Assembly (NCBI GenBank): GCA_964586145.1
Contig: CAZPHH010000034.1
Location: forward strand, 1 to 45,091
DNA: 45,091 nt
Source: JAFGJQ01 sp964586145
GTDB lineage: Bacteria > Planctomycetota > Phycisphaerae > UBA1845
Reading direction: 5' to 3'
A model generated the notes under the pieces. That model searched no databases. It was not told where the DNA came from and saw only the letters and a program-made list of their open reading frames with translations. Each line of letters starts with the position of its first letter. Position 1 is the stretch's first letter. The position numbers and the translations under genes are program-made. This document shows, one piece after another, positions 8,026 through 16,916 of the stretch.

Positions 8026-10317
8026 TCAAGACCCTGCAAATGATTCGAAAAGACGTCCGGCGTCCTCCAAATCCACATCGCCGTCCGTGTCCATGTCAAA
8101 CACACCGCAGCCCGGGGGTGTCCCCCCGTTCGGGCCGGTCATGCAATCAGCGAAGGCGTCGTAGTCGCGCAAGTCCACAAGGCGATTCCCGTCGTAATCG
8201 CCAGGCATGCCCACGCAGCCCGTCCCGTAGATCTGCACGTCGTCGATGTTCCAGCCGCAATAGACCCAGCCGGCGTCCGTCGGACCCATGGTCCAGCGGA
8301 GATAGACCGTCGGCTGGTCGTCTGCCACGTTCGAGATGTCGAGGTCCATCAGGACCCAACTCGTGTCCGCCACCTCCGAGGTGTTCTCCCAGAGCGTGAC
8401 CCAGGTCACCTGGTCGGTGCTGATGCTCACCTTGGCATGGTCGTACAGAGGCGACTCCACGCCAAGCCACCGCCAGAAGGAAAGTCGCAGCCCGAAGTGG
8501 CCAGTGCAGTCGATGGGCGGGGTGGTCAGGTGACGTTCGGGCATGTTGTTCGTGTAGTCACCGTTCAGGTTGTATCCGTACACGTGGCTGCCCGTGTAGC
8601 CGCTCGTGGGGTCCGGACCGCCGTGCAGACCTCCGCCTCCCGTGGGCGTACCCCAGGCCCACAGACCCTCCGCAGTCCACCCAGGGTCTTCGCTGAGATC
8701 TTCGTCGAAGATCACGCTGCTGCCCAGCATCTCTGCGGTAAACGTGGTCGCCGGCGCGTCCGTCGGGGCCGTGGTCGGTCCGCTGCTACCTGCGATGCTG
8801 AAGTAGTACTCCGGGCTGGACGAGCAGTTGGTGGCCGGCAGGACGGCCTCGTATAGAACCCCATTCACCTGGCTCATGGGCACGGCGGCAAATAACGCGT
8901 CAGGATGATAACGGTAGTGCAGGGTCGCGGTGTTATCGTCCAGCAGCTCCGTGGCGGATGTGAAGGCCGCCCGCGCGGAGGTCTCGACGCCGGCGAAAAG
9001 CACGTCCGGCCGACCTTCGGGGAACGTGATCTGCGTGGAGCGGACCTGGGGCACAGAGGTCAGGTGCACAAGTGCCGGCAGAATCTCCTCGTTGTTCGGA
9101 ATGATCTGATCCGGCGGAAGCTCGAATCCCGGAACGGACTGCCCCGCCGCCGGGCGCAGCTCGAAGCTGTATGACAGAACGCCACGCTGGGCGTACGTCC
9201 AATCCAGCGAATCGCCGTTGACGGCGTAAATGGTCGTGTACGTCGGCCCGGCGGTGTAGGCTTTGCCATGCACCCCGAGGATGAGCGACCGCATGGCCAG
9301 TCCGATGTCTTCATACACGGCGTTGTCCGGGCACAGGTCGGGCTTGTACCCCCACGGCCACAGGATGTACTGCGAGTAGCTGTGAATGTCGATCTGGGCA
9401 CGGATGTTCGGGTGGTTCAGGAACAGGTCACGCAGGGCCTGGGTTTCCGGCTCCGAGAACGGCCCGGTGCCACGGTAGGTTCCGCTGCTGGGGTACGGAC
9501 TGGAGCCGGAGTTGTCGAATCCCCAGGCTTCGCCCCAGTTGCGGTTGATATCCACGCCGTAGGAGCCGTTGGCATTCAGCCGGCGGTTTTTGCGCCAGAG
9601 CCGCTCGCTGGTCCACGTATAGATGTATCCGTCCACGTTGGACACCGGAACCAGGAAGATCTCCGTATGGTCCACCATGTCCGTGATGAAGGGGTCGCTC
9701 CCGTAGTTTTCCAGCAGATGTGTCGCAAAGTAGGTAGGGACCGTCGTGGTGATCCACTCTCGCGCATGCACGCAGGAGAAGTAGAACACTCCCGGTTTCA
9801 TCCCGGGGACGGTATCGTTCGCGATGCGCAGACCCCAGATGGTCCGGTCCTCCAGCGTGGTGCCGATGCTGAATCTCGAAACCAGCCCGGGGTAGCGGGT
9901 CACCAGTTCGTCCATGTACCAGAGAATGTTGATTTCGCCGGCATCATAAGGGTGATACGAAAGGAAGAAATCGTCAAACGAGCCCGCCCGCAGACCTGCC
10001 GCCCGCTCCCGGTCGATCAGGGCCTGCACGTTCTCATGCACAACGGAGCAACTCAGGCCGAGCTGCGCGATCCGGGCCAACTGCTCCGGCGTCGCCACCA
10101 CGTCCAGGGCGCCCGGCGCGGGAATGCAGTTGAGAATGATGCCACCGGCTTCCTCGATGGCCTGTATGTCGGCCGACGACGAGGCAACTACGCGGGCCAG
10201 ATAATGGCCTTCGTAGGATCGAGGCGCTGCCGCAGCGGACGTCGCCACCAAACCCGCCAGAACGAACCCGCCGACCACGCCGGCCAGCCACCGGCGGATT
10301 GGGGCATTGCGCACCAT
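8026..10317 (-). CDS. Secreted M14 zinc carboxypeptidase with jelly-roll and dockerin-like C-terminus
   Basis: The product has 763 residues with a signal peptide (about 1-31, ending SAAAA). The M14 carboxypeptidase domain runs from about 120 to 430. The zinc ligands are His184 and Glu187 (HAREW) and His312 (DIHSYSQY), the substrate arginine lies in DINRNW near 259, and the catalytic base is Glu386 (SFELRP). A short beta-domain follows, then a jelly-roll ending GWNIDDVQI, then dockerin-like calcium loops (DYDGNRLVDLRD and DMDTDGDVDLED). The last two modules closely match the end of the subtilisin at 219-6137. The start is fixed by the signal peptide and a strong GAGGAGG site. It removes C-terminal amino acids outside the cell and would complement the endoprotease next door. 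Confidence 0.92.
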   Translation of the reverse strand: MVRNAPIRRWLAGVVGGFVLAGLVATSAAAAPRSYEGHYLARVVASSSADIQAIEEAGGIILNCIPAPGALDVVATPEQLARIAQLGLSCSVVHENVQALIDRERAAGLRAGSFDDFFLSYHPYDAGEINILWYMDELVTRYPGLVSRFSIGTTLEDRTIWGLRIANDTVPGMKPGVFYFSCVHAREWITTTVPTYFATHLLENYGSDPFITDMVDHTEIFLVPVSNVDGYIYTWTSERLWRKNRRLNANGSYGVDINRNWGEAWGFDNSGSSPYPSSGTYRGTGPFSEPETQALRDLFLNHPNIRAQIDIHSYSQYILWPWGYKPDLCPDNAVYEDIGLAMRSLILGVHGKAYTAGPTYTTIYAVNGDSLDWTYAQRGVLSYSFELRPAAGQSVPGFELPPDQIIPNNEEILPALVHLTSVPQVRSTQITFPEGRPDVLFAGVETSARAAFTSATELLDDNTATLHYRYHPDALFAAVPMSQVNGVLYEAVLPATNCSSSPEYYFSIAGSSGPTTAPTDAPATTFTAEMLGSSVIFDEDLSEDPGWTAEGLWAWGTPTGGGGLHGGPDPTSGYTGSHVYGYNLNGDYTNNMPERHLTTPPIDCTGHFGLRLSFWRWLGVESPLYDHAKVSISTDQVTWVTLWENTSEVADTSWVLMDLDISNVADDQPTVYLRWTMGPTDAGWVYCGWNIDDVQIYGTGCVGMPGDYDGNRLVDLRDYDAFADCMTGPNGGTPPGCGVFDMDTDGDVDLEDAGRLFESFAGS

Positions 10318-10448
10318 GCCAAACCTCCTCGTGATTCCGTTAAACTGCGGTGAGTTTGCTGCACCCCATCCCGAGGGGTCCCATCCCAACCGCACAACCC
10401 CCTCCACTCGAGAGCCGGCAGCACCGGCACCCACGGCCCGTTTCGATC

Positions 10449-10478
10449 ATGGTACCGAAAACCGACGAGGCGGGTCAA
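10449..10478 (-). promoter_or_regulatory. Candidate promoter of the M14 carboxypeptidase gene
   Basis: On the minus strand: TTGACC, 18 bp, TACCAT, the -10 lying inside TTCGGTACCATG. The implied start near 10442 gives a leader of about 125 bases. It matches the candidate promoter of the PEP-CTERM gene at 7860-7889 in spacing and in the GGTACCATG core. Confidence 0.42.
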
Positions 10479-10503
10479 TGTCCTCTTCGGGCCGACCGGG
10501 GCG

Positions 10504-11541
10504 TTACTGCGGCTTGCCCCGGCTGACCCGGCCCCATTCCTCGAAGACGGCCCGGACGGGGCTGGGCTTGCAGCCGGGGCCGAACTCGCACTGGGCAATC
10601 ACGCCGCCGTGACCGTCGTAGAGCGAGCCGGCCACCCGACGCACGGCGGCGCGGGTCTCCTCCTCCGTGCCGAAGGCCAAGATGTGCTGGCGGTCGATCT
10701 CGCCCCAGAACGTGATCCGACCCTTGAAACGCCGGCCGATTCCCTCGATGTCCATGCAGAAGAGCTGACTGTTGATCGCATCCACGCCCACCTCGATCAG
10801 GTCTTCATAAATGTCCAGGATGTAGCCGTCGCTGTGCATGAAGGCGAACTTGCCCGCCGCATGGAGAATGTCGCAATAGTCCCGGTACAAGGGCTTGAAA
10901 TACTCTCGCCACAGGGCAGGGTTGATCAGCAGTGATTTCTGGGACCCCCAGTCGTCGTACCACACAAACGCGTCCACGTCGGCCTGCGCCCAGGAGGAAA
11001 GCAGGGCCAACGCCCACTCATGCACGCGATCGCGCAGCTTCAGCATGGGCTCCGGATCGGCCACGCAATCCATGAGCAGGTTTTCCGATCCCCTAAGAAA
11101 CTGCATTCTCTCGAACGGGCGGATGGGCGCCAGCAAGGCCACGAATCGATCCGTGGCCGCGCAGGAGCGGTTGACCTCGTCCCGATCGATGCCGCTCACC
11201 CAGGCCCAGGGCGGCCGGACCTTGTCCAGGTCGCTTTCGTAGCTGCGAATCAACGGGTGCTTCACCTCGCCCATGACGTACGGCCTGAGCGTAATGAACT
11301 CGCAGCCCCACTCGTCCACCGACACCCCCACGTCGTCCGGGTTGCCACGAACGCCGTCGATCGGCGGAAGGGTCAACGCCGGGCCGACGATGTCGTCCGG
11401 AAAGTCCCGGCGGATGGCAGCCAGCTCCACAGGGTAGGACGTGGCCGCCAGCGGACCGGCCCAGAGCTGCCGGGGCACGCGCGGCGTCGGTTCGAACCGC
11501 AGCGTACGATACACCAGTTCCCGTGGTGTCAGCCCTGCCAT
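10504..11541 (-). CDS. Uroporphyrinogen decarboxylase-family protein (UroD/MtaA-like methyltransferase)
   Basis: The product has 345 residues and no signal peptide. It begins with the family signature LTPRELVYRTLRFEPTPRVP and continues with the expected (beta/alpha)8-barrel pattern, including FAFMHSDGYI and FWGEIDRQHIL. In this superfamily true haem-pathway UroD is one branch. Many members are corrinoid- or demethylation-linked methyltransferases with zinc bound by His/Cys residues. The lack of the classic UroD N-terminal arginine motif favours the second reading. It lies 18 bp downstream of a second family member on the same strand, so the two are probably co-transcribed. The substrate cannot be told from sequence. 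Confidence 0.82.
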   Translation of the reverse strand: MAGLTPRELVYRTLRFEPTPRVPRQLWAGPLAATSYPVELAAIRRDFPDDIVGPALTLPPIDGVRGNPDDVGVSVDEWGCEFITLRPYVMGEVKHPLIRSYESDLDKVRPPWAWVSGIDRDEVNRSCAATDRFVALLAPIRPFERMQFLRGSENLLMDCVADPEPMLKLRDRVHEWALALLSSWAQADVDAFVWYDDWGSQKSLLINPALWREYFKPLYRDYCDILHAAGKFAFMHSDGYILDIYEDLIEVGVDAINSQLFCMDIEGIGRRFKGRITFWGEIDRQHILAFGTEEETRAAVRRVAGSLYDGHGGVIAQCEFGPGCKPSPVRAVFEEWGRVSRGKPQ

Positions 11542-11559
11542 GTGTCGCCTGATCCTCCG

Positions 11560-12564
11560 TTACGTCGTTGACCGCGCGTACTCGAAGAGCGATTGCACAT
11601 TCTCTTCCGGCGTGCCGGGGGGAATCTCGCAGCCGGCCGCCAGGATGTATCGCGCGCCGGCTTCCGCGTGGCATCGCGCAAGCCCCTCGCGAATGCCCGC
11701 CGGCGTCCCCCGCAGAATGTCCTCCACCGGGTTCAGATTGCCGGCCAGGCACACGCCCGGACCCACAGCCGCCCGAACCTCCGCCAGGCGTTGCGGATAA
11801 TCGACGTCGATGATATCCGCCCGGGTCTCGGCCAGTGCGGCAAACTTTCCGTGCAGGCTGCCGCAGATGTGCAGCCGGACCGCAGCCCCGGCGGCGTGAA
11901 CTGCGTCCACGATGCGAAGCTCTCGGGGCAACACCTCGGCCTCATAGAATCCGGGCGAGACCAGGGAGGCCGCCGCATCCCCGATTCCGATGATATCCGC
12001 ACCGGCCTCCACCTGGGCCACGGCGAACCGGACCTCCATCTCCGTCACCCAGTCCATCAGGGCGCACGCGAAACCCGGGTCGGCCAGGGTCGCCAGCATG
12101 AACTCGTTCAGGCCGTACAGGTCGGCCGCCTCCGCCGCCGGACCTTCCACCCAGCCCAGAATGCAGACTTCGCCGCGCAGTTGCCCGGAAAAACTCTCCA
12201 CGGCCCGGAGGCGGTCCGTCATCCGACCACCGCCGCGGGGGTCGGGGGTCCGCATCCTCGCCAGGTCCGCCGGCTCCGCGATGACCGGCCGCCGCGCCCG
12301 GGGGGGCTCGTGATCGGAGTAGACCAGCTCCGCCCCGCAATCGTGGGCCTCCCGCCAGGCATCGGAACAGCAGGAGACCACATCCATCGCAAAGCGGTCC
12401 ACTAGAGCGAGCTGCCCCTGGACCAACACGCGATAGTCACGCACGTAATCCGCGTACGAAGCTCCCACGAGGTCCGCCGCGTAGATCATGAACAGCGGAT
12501 GCGCCGGCAGACGGTCTACCGGCTCGCCTCGCAATCGGGCATGGGTCCTCTCGTACGAATTCAT
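11560..12564 (-). CDS. Uroporphyrinogen decarboxylase-family protein (MtbA/MtaA-like)
   Basis: The product has 334 residues. It contains RLHICGS and a C-terminal AAGCEIPPGTPEEN segment. These are the His/Cys and Cys positions that, in cobamide-dependent methyltransferases of the MtaA/MtbA type, bind the zinc that activates a thiol. This makes it more likely a methyl-transfer enzyme than the haem-biosynthetic decarboxylase. It is first in a two-gene minus-strand unit with the related gene at 10504-11541; the two are diverged paralogues, not a recent duplication. No corrinoid-binding protein or reactivase is nearby. Confidence 0.82.
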   Translation of the reverse strand: MNSYERTHARLRGEPVDRLPAHPLFMIYAADLVGASYADYVRDYRVLVQGQLALVDRFAMDVVSCCSDAWREAHDCGAELVYSDHEPPRARRPVIAEPADLARMRTPDPRGGGRMTDRLRAVESFSGQLRGEVCILGWVEGPAAEAADLYGLNEFMLATLADPGFACALMDWVTEMEVRFAVAQVEAGADIIGIGDAAASLVSPGFYEAEVLPRELRIVDAVHAAGAAVRLHICGSLHGKFAALAETRADIIDVDYPQRLAEVRAAVGPGVCLAGNLNPVEDILRGTPAGIREGLARCHAEAGARYILAAGCEIPPGTPEENVQSLFEYARSTT

Positions 12565-12618
12565 GACGACATCCGTCTCCGGAGCGATTGAGCACGGCCC
12601 GGCCTTTGCGCCGGGCTA

Positions 12619-12670
12619 TTGTCGAACCGACGCATTATGGTGTATGAAAGGCTTGCCTGAAAGGCAAGGC
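12619..12670 (+). promoter_or_regulatory. Possible promoter and start-site hairpin of the GH-like gene
   Basis: TTGTCG (12619-12624) and TATGAA (12643-12648) are 18 bp apart. Directly after them CTTGCCT (12652-12658) pairs perfectly with AGGCAAG (12662-12668) around GAA. The hairpin would lie at the very start of the transcript, so it could be an operator or an mRNA-stabilising stem. It sits between two divergent transcription units. Confidence 0.28.
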
Positions 12671-12702
12671 TCCGGATCGGGCAGCTTGCGGGAGGAAATG
12701 TC

Positions 12703-15288
12703 ATGGCATTTCGCGTCGGAACACGATCCGTCGTCGCGGGCCTTATCGTGCTGTGCATAGGTTGTCAGCCGGCGGCTCGCGACATCCGGCCGGCCGTCGA
12801 GCGGCCGTTGCCCGCAGCGGCGGACTGCGCGTGGCCGGGGGGAAGTTACTTCGGCCTCAACGGGACCAAGATCTTCCACATCCCCGATGATCCTGCGGCG
12901 GTCCAGCGGCGTCTGGGCTGGATGGAGGAGCTGGGCGTGCGGTGGGACCGCTGCGACCTGTGGTGGCACGTGGTGGAGCCGCAGCGCGGGCGGTTCGACT
13001 TCTCCCGGTCGGACCGGGCCTTCGAGACGCTCGAAGCGGGCGGCGCGCAATGGTATCCGATCCTGTGCTACGGTGCGGCCTGGTTCGAGCCGGGGCGCAC
13101 CGCCCCCGCGGCAGATCAGGATTTCGAGGATTTCGCGAACTACGTCTATCAGACCGTCAGCCGCTACCGCGGCCGGGCGCCGTACTGGGAACTCTGGAAC
13201 GAGCCGAACATCGTCCCGTTCTGGACCCCGGAGCCGAAGGTCGACGACTACGTGCGTCTGCTCAAGGCGGCGTACCCAATGTTCAGGAAGGCCGATCCGG
13301 ACGCTCTGCTCTGCGCTCCGGCCATCGCCCCGCTGGGCTGGTGGGACCGCAAGTTCGTCGAGGGCATGTACGAGCGGGGAGCGAAGGACTACTTCGACGT
13401 CTTCGACTACCACTACTACCGGAACCACGCTCCGGAAGAGGAAGTGCCCCGCGAACTGGCCGAAATCCGGGCCGTCATGCGGCGCTACGGCGACGACAAA
13501 CCGATCCAGATCAGCGAAGCGGGCGTCACCACTCTCCTGACGGGTCAGCCCGACGCCCAGCGACTCCAGGCGGCGTACGTGGTGCGGAACCACCTGCTGT
13601 GCCTGGCCCTGGGGGTGAAACGGTTCTACTACTTTGACCTGCAGAACTGGTTCGATGACCGGCCCGACTCGTGGGACAGCCAGCTCGGCCTGGTTACCGC
13701 AGCCGGCGAGCGGAAGCCGGCATTTCACGCATACCGGACGATGGTTGCCCAGGTCGACGGCAAGGAGATCATCGGGCGACTGTCCGACCTGGACGACAGC
13801 GTCGAGGGCGTGCTGTTTCATGATCCCGCGACCGGGGAATCCCGCGTCGCCCTCTGGGTGCGCGAAGCGGACGGCTCCGATGTGGTGGCCGTTCACGGGC
13901 AGCGTGAAGATCTGACCGTCGTCGGGGCGTTCGGCGAAACAACGACGCCCGCGACGCTGGCCGACGCGCTGTACGACGCAACGCGAGTCGCCCCCGTGAC
14001 GATCACAGCCAACCCGGTCTTCGTACACCACGCGGACCCGATGACTTACCTGCCGGACGCGGCCACGCGGTTCTCCGCCGCACTGACCATTCTGTCACCC
14101 GGCGAATCGGCGCCCCTTCGTCTCGAAGCGCATCCTCGCTTCGCCGATTCCCCGTTTGAACCGCACTTCCTTGTGGAGTCGGTCCGGACCGGCCAGGGCG
14201 TGCAGTGGGACCCGCAAACGCAGCGTCTGACGTGCGACGCCAATGCCGCGAGTGGGCGCGTGCCGATTGAGGCGGTCATCCGCGTGACCTACGGCGCGGA
14301 GGGCGATCGGCGGACTATCCGGCTCAAACGGACGGCGGAGGCGGAAATCACACCGGACCTGGAGTTGACCCTCCGCCCGTACAAGGAAGGGGAGATGCTA
14401 CGCATCGACGCGACGGTGGCCAACCGTGTCTCACGCCCATGGGGCGAACCCCTGCAATGGATCGAAGAGACCCCGGACGGACAGGCCCGCGTCATCGCTA
14501 CAGTCCCCGTCTTCGTCGACGGACACGCAACCCGGCAGGTCGAGATTCCGGCGCCGCCCGGTGCGGCGGCCTGCCGAAACGCACCCGCCGTCTGGACGCT
14601 TCAATCCGGGCATCGCGCAAGTCGGCCCTTTCGCGTTCATACGGTCGCCACGCTCGGGCTACAACCCGCTATCGACGGAGATCTGAGCGACTGGCCGGAC
14701 ATTCCCGCGGTCCGCGTCGACCGGGTGGATCAGGTCGTCCGCGACCGCGGCCAGTGGAACCGGGAGAACGCGTCGGCCGTTGTGCGCATCGCTCTTTACG
14801 CGAACACCCTGTACGTGGCGGCAGACGTACAGGACGACGACCCGATGGTGAACACCGAGGACCCAAACGAAATCTGGAAGGGCGACTCCATTGAACTGTT
14901 CCTCGGATTGGCCGGTCCGGCCCGGCGCACGGTGATTGACAGGACCGTCGACTTCCAGATCGGCCTGGCGCCGGATCACGGGCAACACGCCGGGCCCGTC
15001 GCATTCTGGTTTCATCGCGACGTGGTTTTGTCTGAGGCCCGGGTCGCAGCCCAGCGTACGCAGACCGGCTACACGCTCGAAGCGGCCATCCCGCTAGCGG
15101 CATTGATGGATCCCGTTCCCGACCTGTCGGACGGCACCGTGATCGGGTTCGACATCACGCTCAACGACCTGGATTCCGACGACTGGGCCCCAGCCGGAAA
15201 CGACCCCGGTCGAAGGCTGACCTGGAACGGCACCGACCGCAACTGGATCGATCCGTCCAACTGGGGCATCGCCGTCATTCGGCGCTGA
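12703..15288 (+). CDS. Lipoprotein with a glycoside-hydrolase (GH39/GH5-like) domain and C-terminal CBM9-like domain
   Basis: The product has 861 residues. The signal sequence ends in the lipobox LCIGC, so Cys21 is the likely lipid anchor. Residues about 45-400 form a TIM-barrel hydrolase. The acid/base Glu167 lies in WELWNEPN and the likely nucleophile Glu272 in QISEAG, the arrangement of clan GH-A retaining enzymes. The middle (about 400-640) is beta-rich. The end (about 655-861) resembles the CBM9-like sugar-binding fold (LQPAIDGDLSDWPDIP near its start and a GDSIELFL motif). The start has GGGAGGAAATG upstream. The HAD phosphatase gene starts 20 bp after the stop, suggesting one operon. 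The glycan substrate is not predictable. Confidence 0.85.
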   Translation: MAFRVGTRSVVAGLIVLCIGCQPAARDIRPAVERPLPAAADCAWPGGSYFGLNGTKIFHIPDDPAAVQRRLGWMEELGVRWDRCDLWWHVVEPQRGRFDFSRSDRAFETLEAGGAQWYPILCYGAAWFEPGRTAPAADQDFEDFANYVYQTVSRYRGRAPYWELWNEPNIVPFWTPEPKVDDYVRLLKAAYPMFRKADPDALLCAPAIAPLGWWDRKFVEGMYERGAKDYFDVFDYHYYRNHAPEEEVPRELAEIRAVMRRYGDDKPIQISEAGVTTLLTGQPDAQRLQAAYVVRNHLLCLALGVKRFYYFDLQNWFDDRPDSWDSQLGLVTAAGERKPAFHAYRTMVAQVDGKEIIGRLSDLDDSVEGVLFHDPATGESRVALWVREADGSDVVAVHGQREDLTVVGAFGETTTPATLADALYDATRVAPVTITANPVFVHHADPMTYLPDAATRFSAALTILSPGESAPLRLEAHPRFADSPFEPHFLVESVRTGQGVQWDPQTQRLTCDANAASGRVPIEAVIRVTYGAEGDRRTIRLKRTAEAEITPDLELTLRPYKEGEMLRIDATVANRVSRPWGEPLQWIEETPDGQARVIATVPVFVDGHATRQVEIPAPPGAAACRNAPAVWTLQSGHRASRPFRVHTVATLGLQPAIDGDLSDWPDIPAVRVDRVDQVVRDRGQWNRENASAVVRIALYANTLYVAADVQDDDPMVNTEDPNEIWKGDSIELFLGLAGPARRTVIDRTVDFQIGLAPDHGQHAGPVAFWFHRDVVLSEARVAAQRTQTGYTLEAAIPLAALMDPVPDLSDGTVIGFDITLNDLDSDDWAPAGNDPGRRLTWNGTDRNWIDPSNWGIAVIRR

Positions 15289-15308
15289 GCGCTTGCAGAG
15301 GAAAACGC

Positions 15309-16295
15309 ATGGGCACGCTTGTGGACATTCCCGGCCTGGGCCGCATTTCCGACGCCTCCGGCTTTGTGTCGCTGGAAGCGGCGTCGGACGGCATTCACCG
15401 CGTGGGCACGGACGGCGTGCGATCCGTCACCGCCACCGGCGACCGGAAGGTGGAGTTCATCGCCTGGGCCGACCACACGCTGGCGTACGTCAAGTCCGCC
15501 ATGGGATACCCGGCCTACTACCGCATGCACCCGGTTTCGCTGGACAAGCCGGTCGAGGCCGTCTTGATGGACCTGGACGGCACCAGTGTCCGCAGTGAGC
15601 ACTTCTGGATCTGGATGATCGAACTCTCAACGGCCAGCCTGCGGAACGAACGGGGTTTTCGCCTGGCTGACGACGATGTGCCGTACGTCTCCGGCCACAG
15701 TGTATCGGAGCACCTGCAATACGCCATTCGCAAGTACTGCCCGGAGAAGACGGTGGAAGAGGCGCGGCGGTACTACTTCGAGCATACACGGCGGGAGCTG
15801 GCGGAGATTCTTGCCGGGCGGGGTCGCCAGGATGCGTTCACGCCGTCGCCGGGGCTCAAGGAATTTCTGCTGGAGTTGAAGGCCCGCGGCATCCGGATCG
15901 GGCTGGTCACCTCCGGACTCTATGAGAAGGCGTGGCCGGAGATCGTCTCCGCATTCCGCCGGCTCGACCTGGGCGACCCCCGGGAGTTCTACGACGCGAT
16001 CATCACGGCCGGTTTCCCGCTGCACAAGGGGGAGGTGGGCACACTCGGCGAGCTGTCGCCGAAGCCGCACCCGTGGCTGTATGCCGAGACCTGCCGCGTG
16101 GGGCTGGGCATTCCGTTTGACCGGCGCAACCGGGTGGTCGGCATCGAGGACAGCGGCGCGGGCGTGTGCGCGGTACGAATTGCCGGGTTTCCGACGCTGG
16201 GCTTCGCCGGCGGCAACATCCGTGAAAGCGGCACGCAGGAACTGTGCTGCGGCTATTTCGAAACGTTCGGCGAGATTCTCGATTCCCTGGCCTGA
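15309..16295 (+). CDS. HAD-superfamily phosphatase with N-terminal extension (beta-phosphoglucomutase-like)
   Basis: The product has 328 residues. From residue 82 it is a class I HAD hydrolase. Nucleophile and acid are Asp88 and Asp90 in VLMDLDGTS, motif II is VTSG, motif III contains the Lys of SPKPHPW, and motif IV is VGIEDSGAG. A helical cap lies between motifs I and II. The first 80 residues are an extra beta-rich segment not usual for the family, which may bind substrate or a partner. The gene follows the GH-like lipoprotein by 20 bp, so a sugar phosphate is a plausible substrate. Phosphatase and mutase activities cannot be separated by eye. Confidence 0.82.
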   Translation: MGTLVDIPGLGRISDASGFVSLEAASDGIHRVGTDGVRSVTATGDRKVEFIAWADHTLAYVKSAMGYPAYYRMHPVSLDKPVEAVLMDLDGTSVRSEHFWIWMIELSTASLRNERGFRLADDDVPYVSGHSVSEHLQYAIRKYCPEKTVEEARRYYFEHTRRELAEILAGRGRQDAFTPSPGLKEFLLELKARGIRIGLVTSGLYEKAWPEIVSAFRRLDLGDPREFYDAIITAGFPLHKGEVGTLGELSPKPHPWLYAETCRVGLGIPFDRRNRVVGIEDSGAGVCAVRIAGFPTLGFAGGNIRESGTQELCCGYFETFGEILDSLA

Positions 16296-16362
16296 GTGGG
16301 CCGCGCCCGCCTCCGCCTCCGGGTTCCTCGTGCCGGTCTCGTGACGGCCGACGGCCCGCGGC

Positions 16363-16911
16363 TCAAACCGTCACGCCCTCTATAGCGCGACGGCCGAAGT
16401 CCAGGGCCCGGAGGTTGAGATCGATGATCTTGCTGCCCTTGGCGGCGAAGGTCTCACGCAGGACGTCGGCCACCGTTTCGGGCCGGATGATCGATCGGAC
16501 CGCGCAGTAGGCGCCGACCATCACCACGTTCGCGGCCCGATCCGAACCGGCCTCGCGGGCCAGATCATTCACGGGCACTTTCACCAGCTTCACGTCCGAC
16601 CGTGGCTTCTCAACCTGGATCAGCGAAGAGTTGACCATCAGCAACCCGCCGGGACGCACCATGGGGCCGAACTTCTCCAGAGACGGCAGGTTCATGATCA
16701 AGGCCGAATCGTACACATTGAAGATGGGCGAACCGATTTCGTCGTCCGAGCAGGCCACCAGGCAGTTGCACGTGCCGCCGCGCATCTCCGGGCCGTACGA
16801 GGGAAACCACGTCGCCCACAATCCGTCCTTCATCGCCGACTGCGCGATCAGCCCGCCACCCAGCAGAATGCCCTGCCCGCCGAAACCTGCAAAAACGATT
16901 TCTTCGATCAT
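16363..16911 (-). CDS. 2-oxoacid:ferredoxin oxidoreductase, gamma subunit
   Basis: The product has 182 residues, the full length of a pyruvate/ketoisovalerate oxidoreductase gamma subunit. It carries the family's glycine-rich start (VFAGFGGQGILLGGGLIAQSA) and the YGPEMRGGT motif. It is the last gene of the four-gene unit ferredoxin-alpha-beta-gamma on the minus strand and starts 5 bp after the beta-subunit stop. In the complex it supports CoA-dependent oxidation of a 2-oxoacid with electrons passed to ferredoxin. The complex is cytoplasmic. Confidence 0.9.
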   Translation of the reverse strand: MIEEIVFAGFGGQGILLGGGLIAQSAMKDGLWATWFPSYGPEMRGGTCNCLVACSDDEIGSPIFNVYDSALIMNLPSLEKFGPMVRPGGLLMVNSSLIQVEKPRSDVKLVKVPVNDLAREAGSDRAANVVMVGAYCAVRSIIRPETVADVLRETFAAKGSKIIDLNLRALDFGRRAIEGVTV

Positions 16912-16916
16912 TGCTG

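Noticed and set aside
12616..14031. Open frame of 471 codons on the minus strand
   Set aside because: Antisense to the GH-like lipoprotein, which has a lipobox and both catalytic glutamates.
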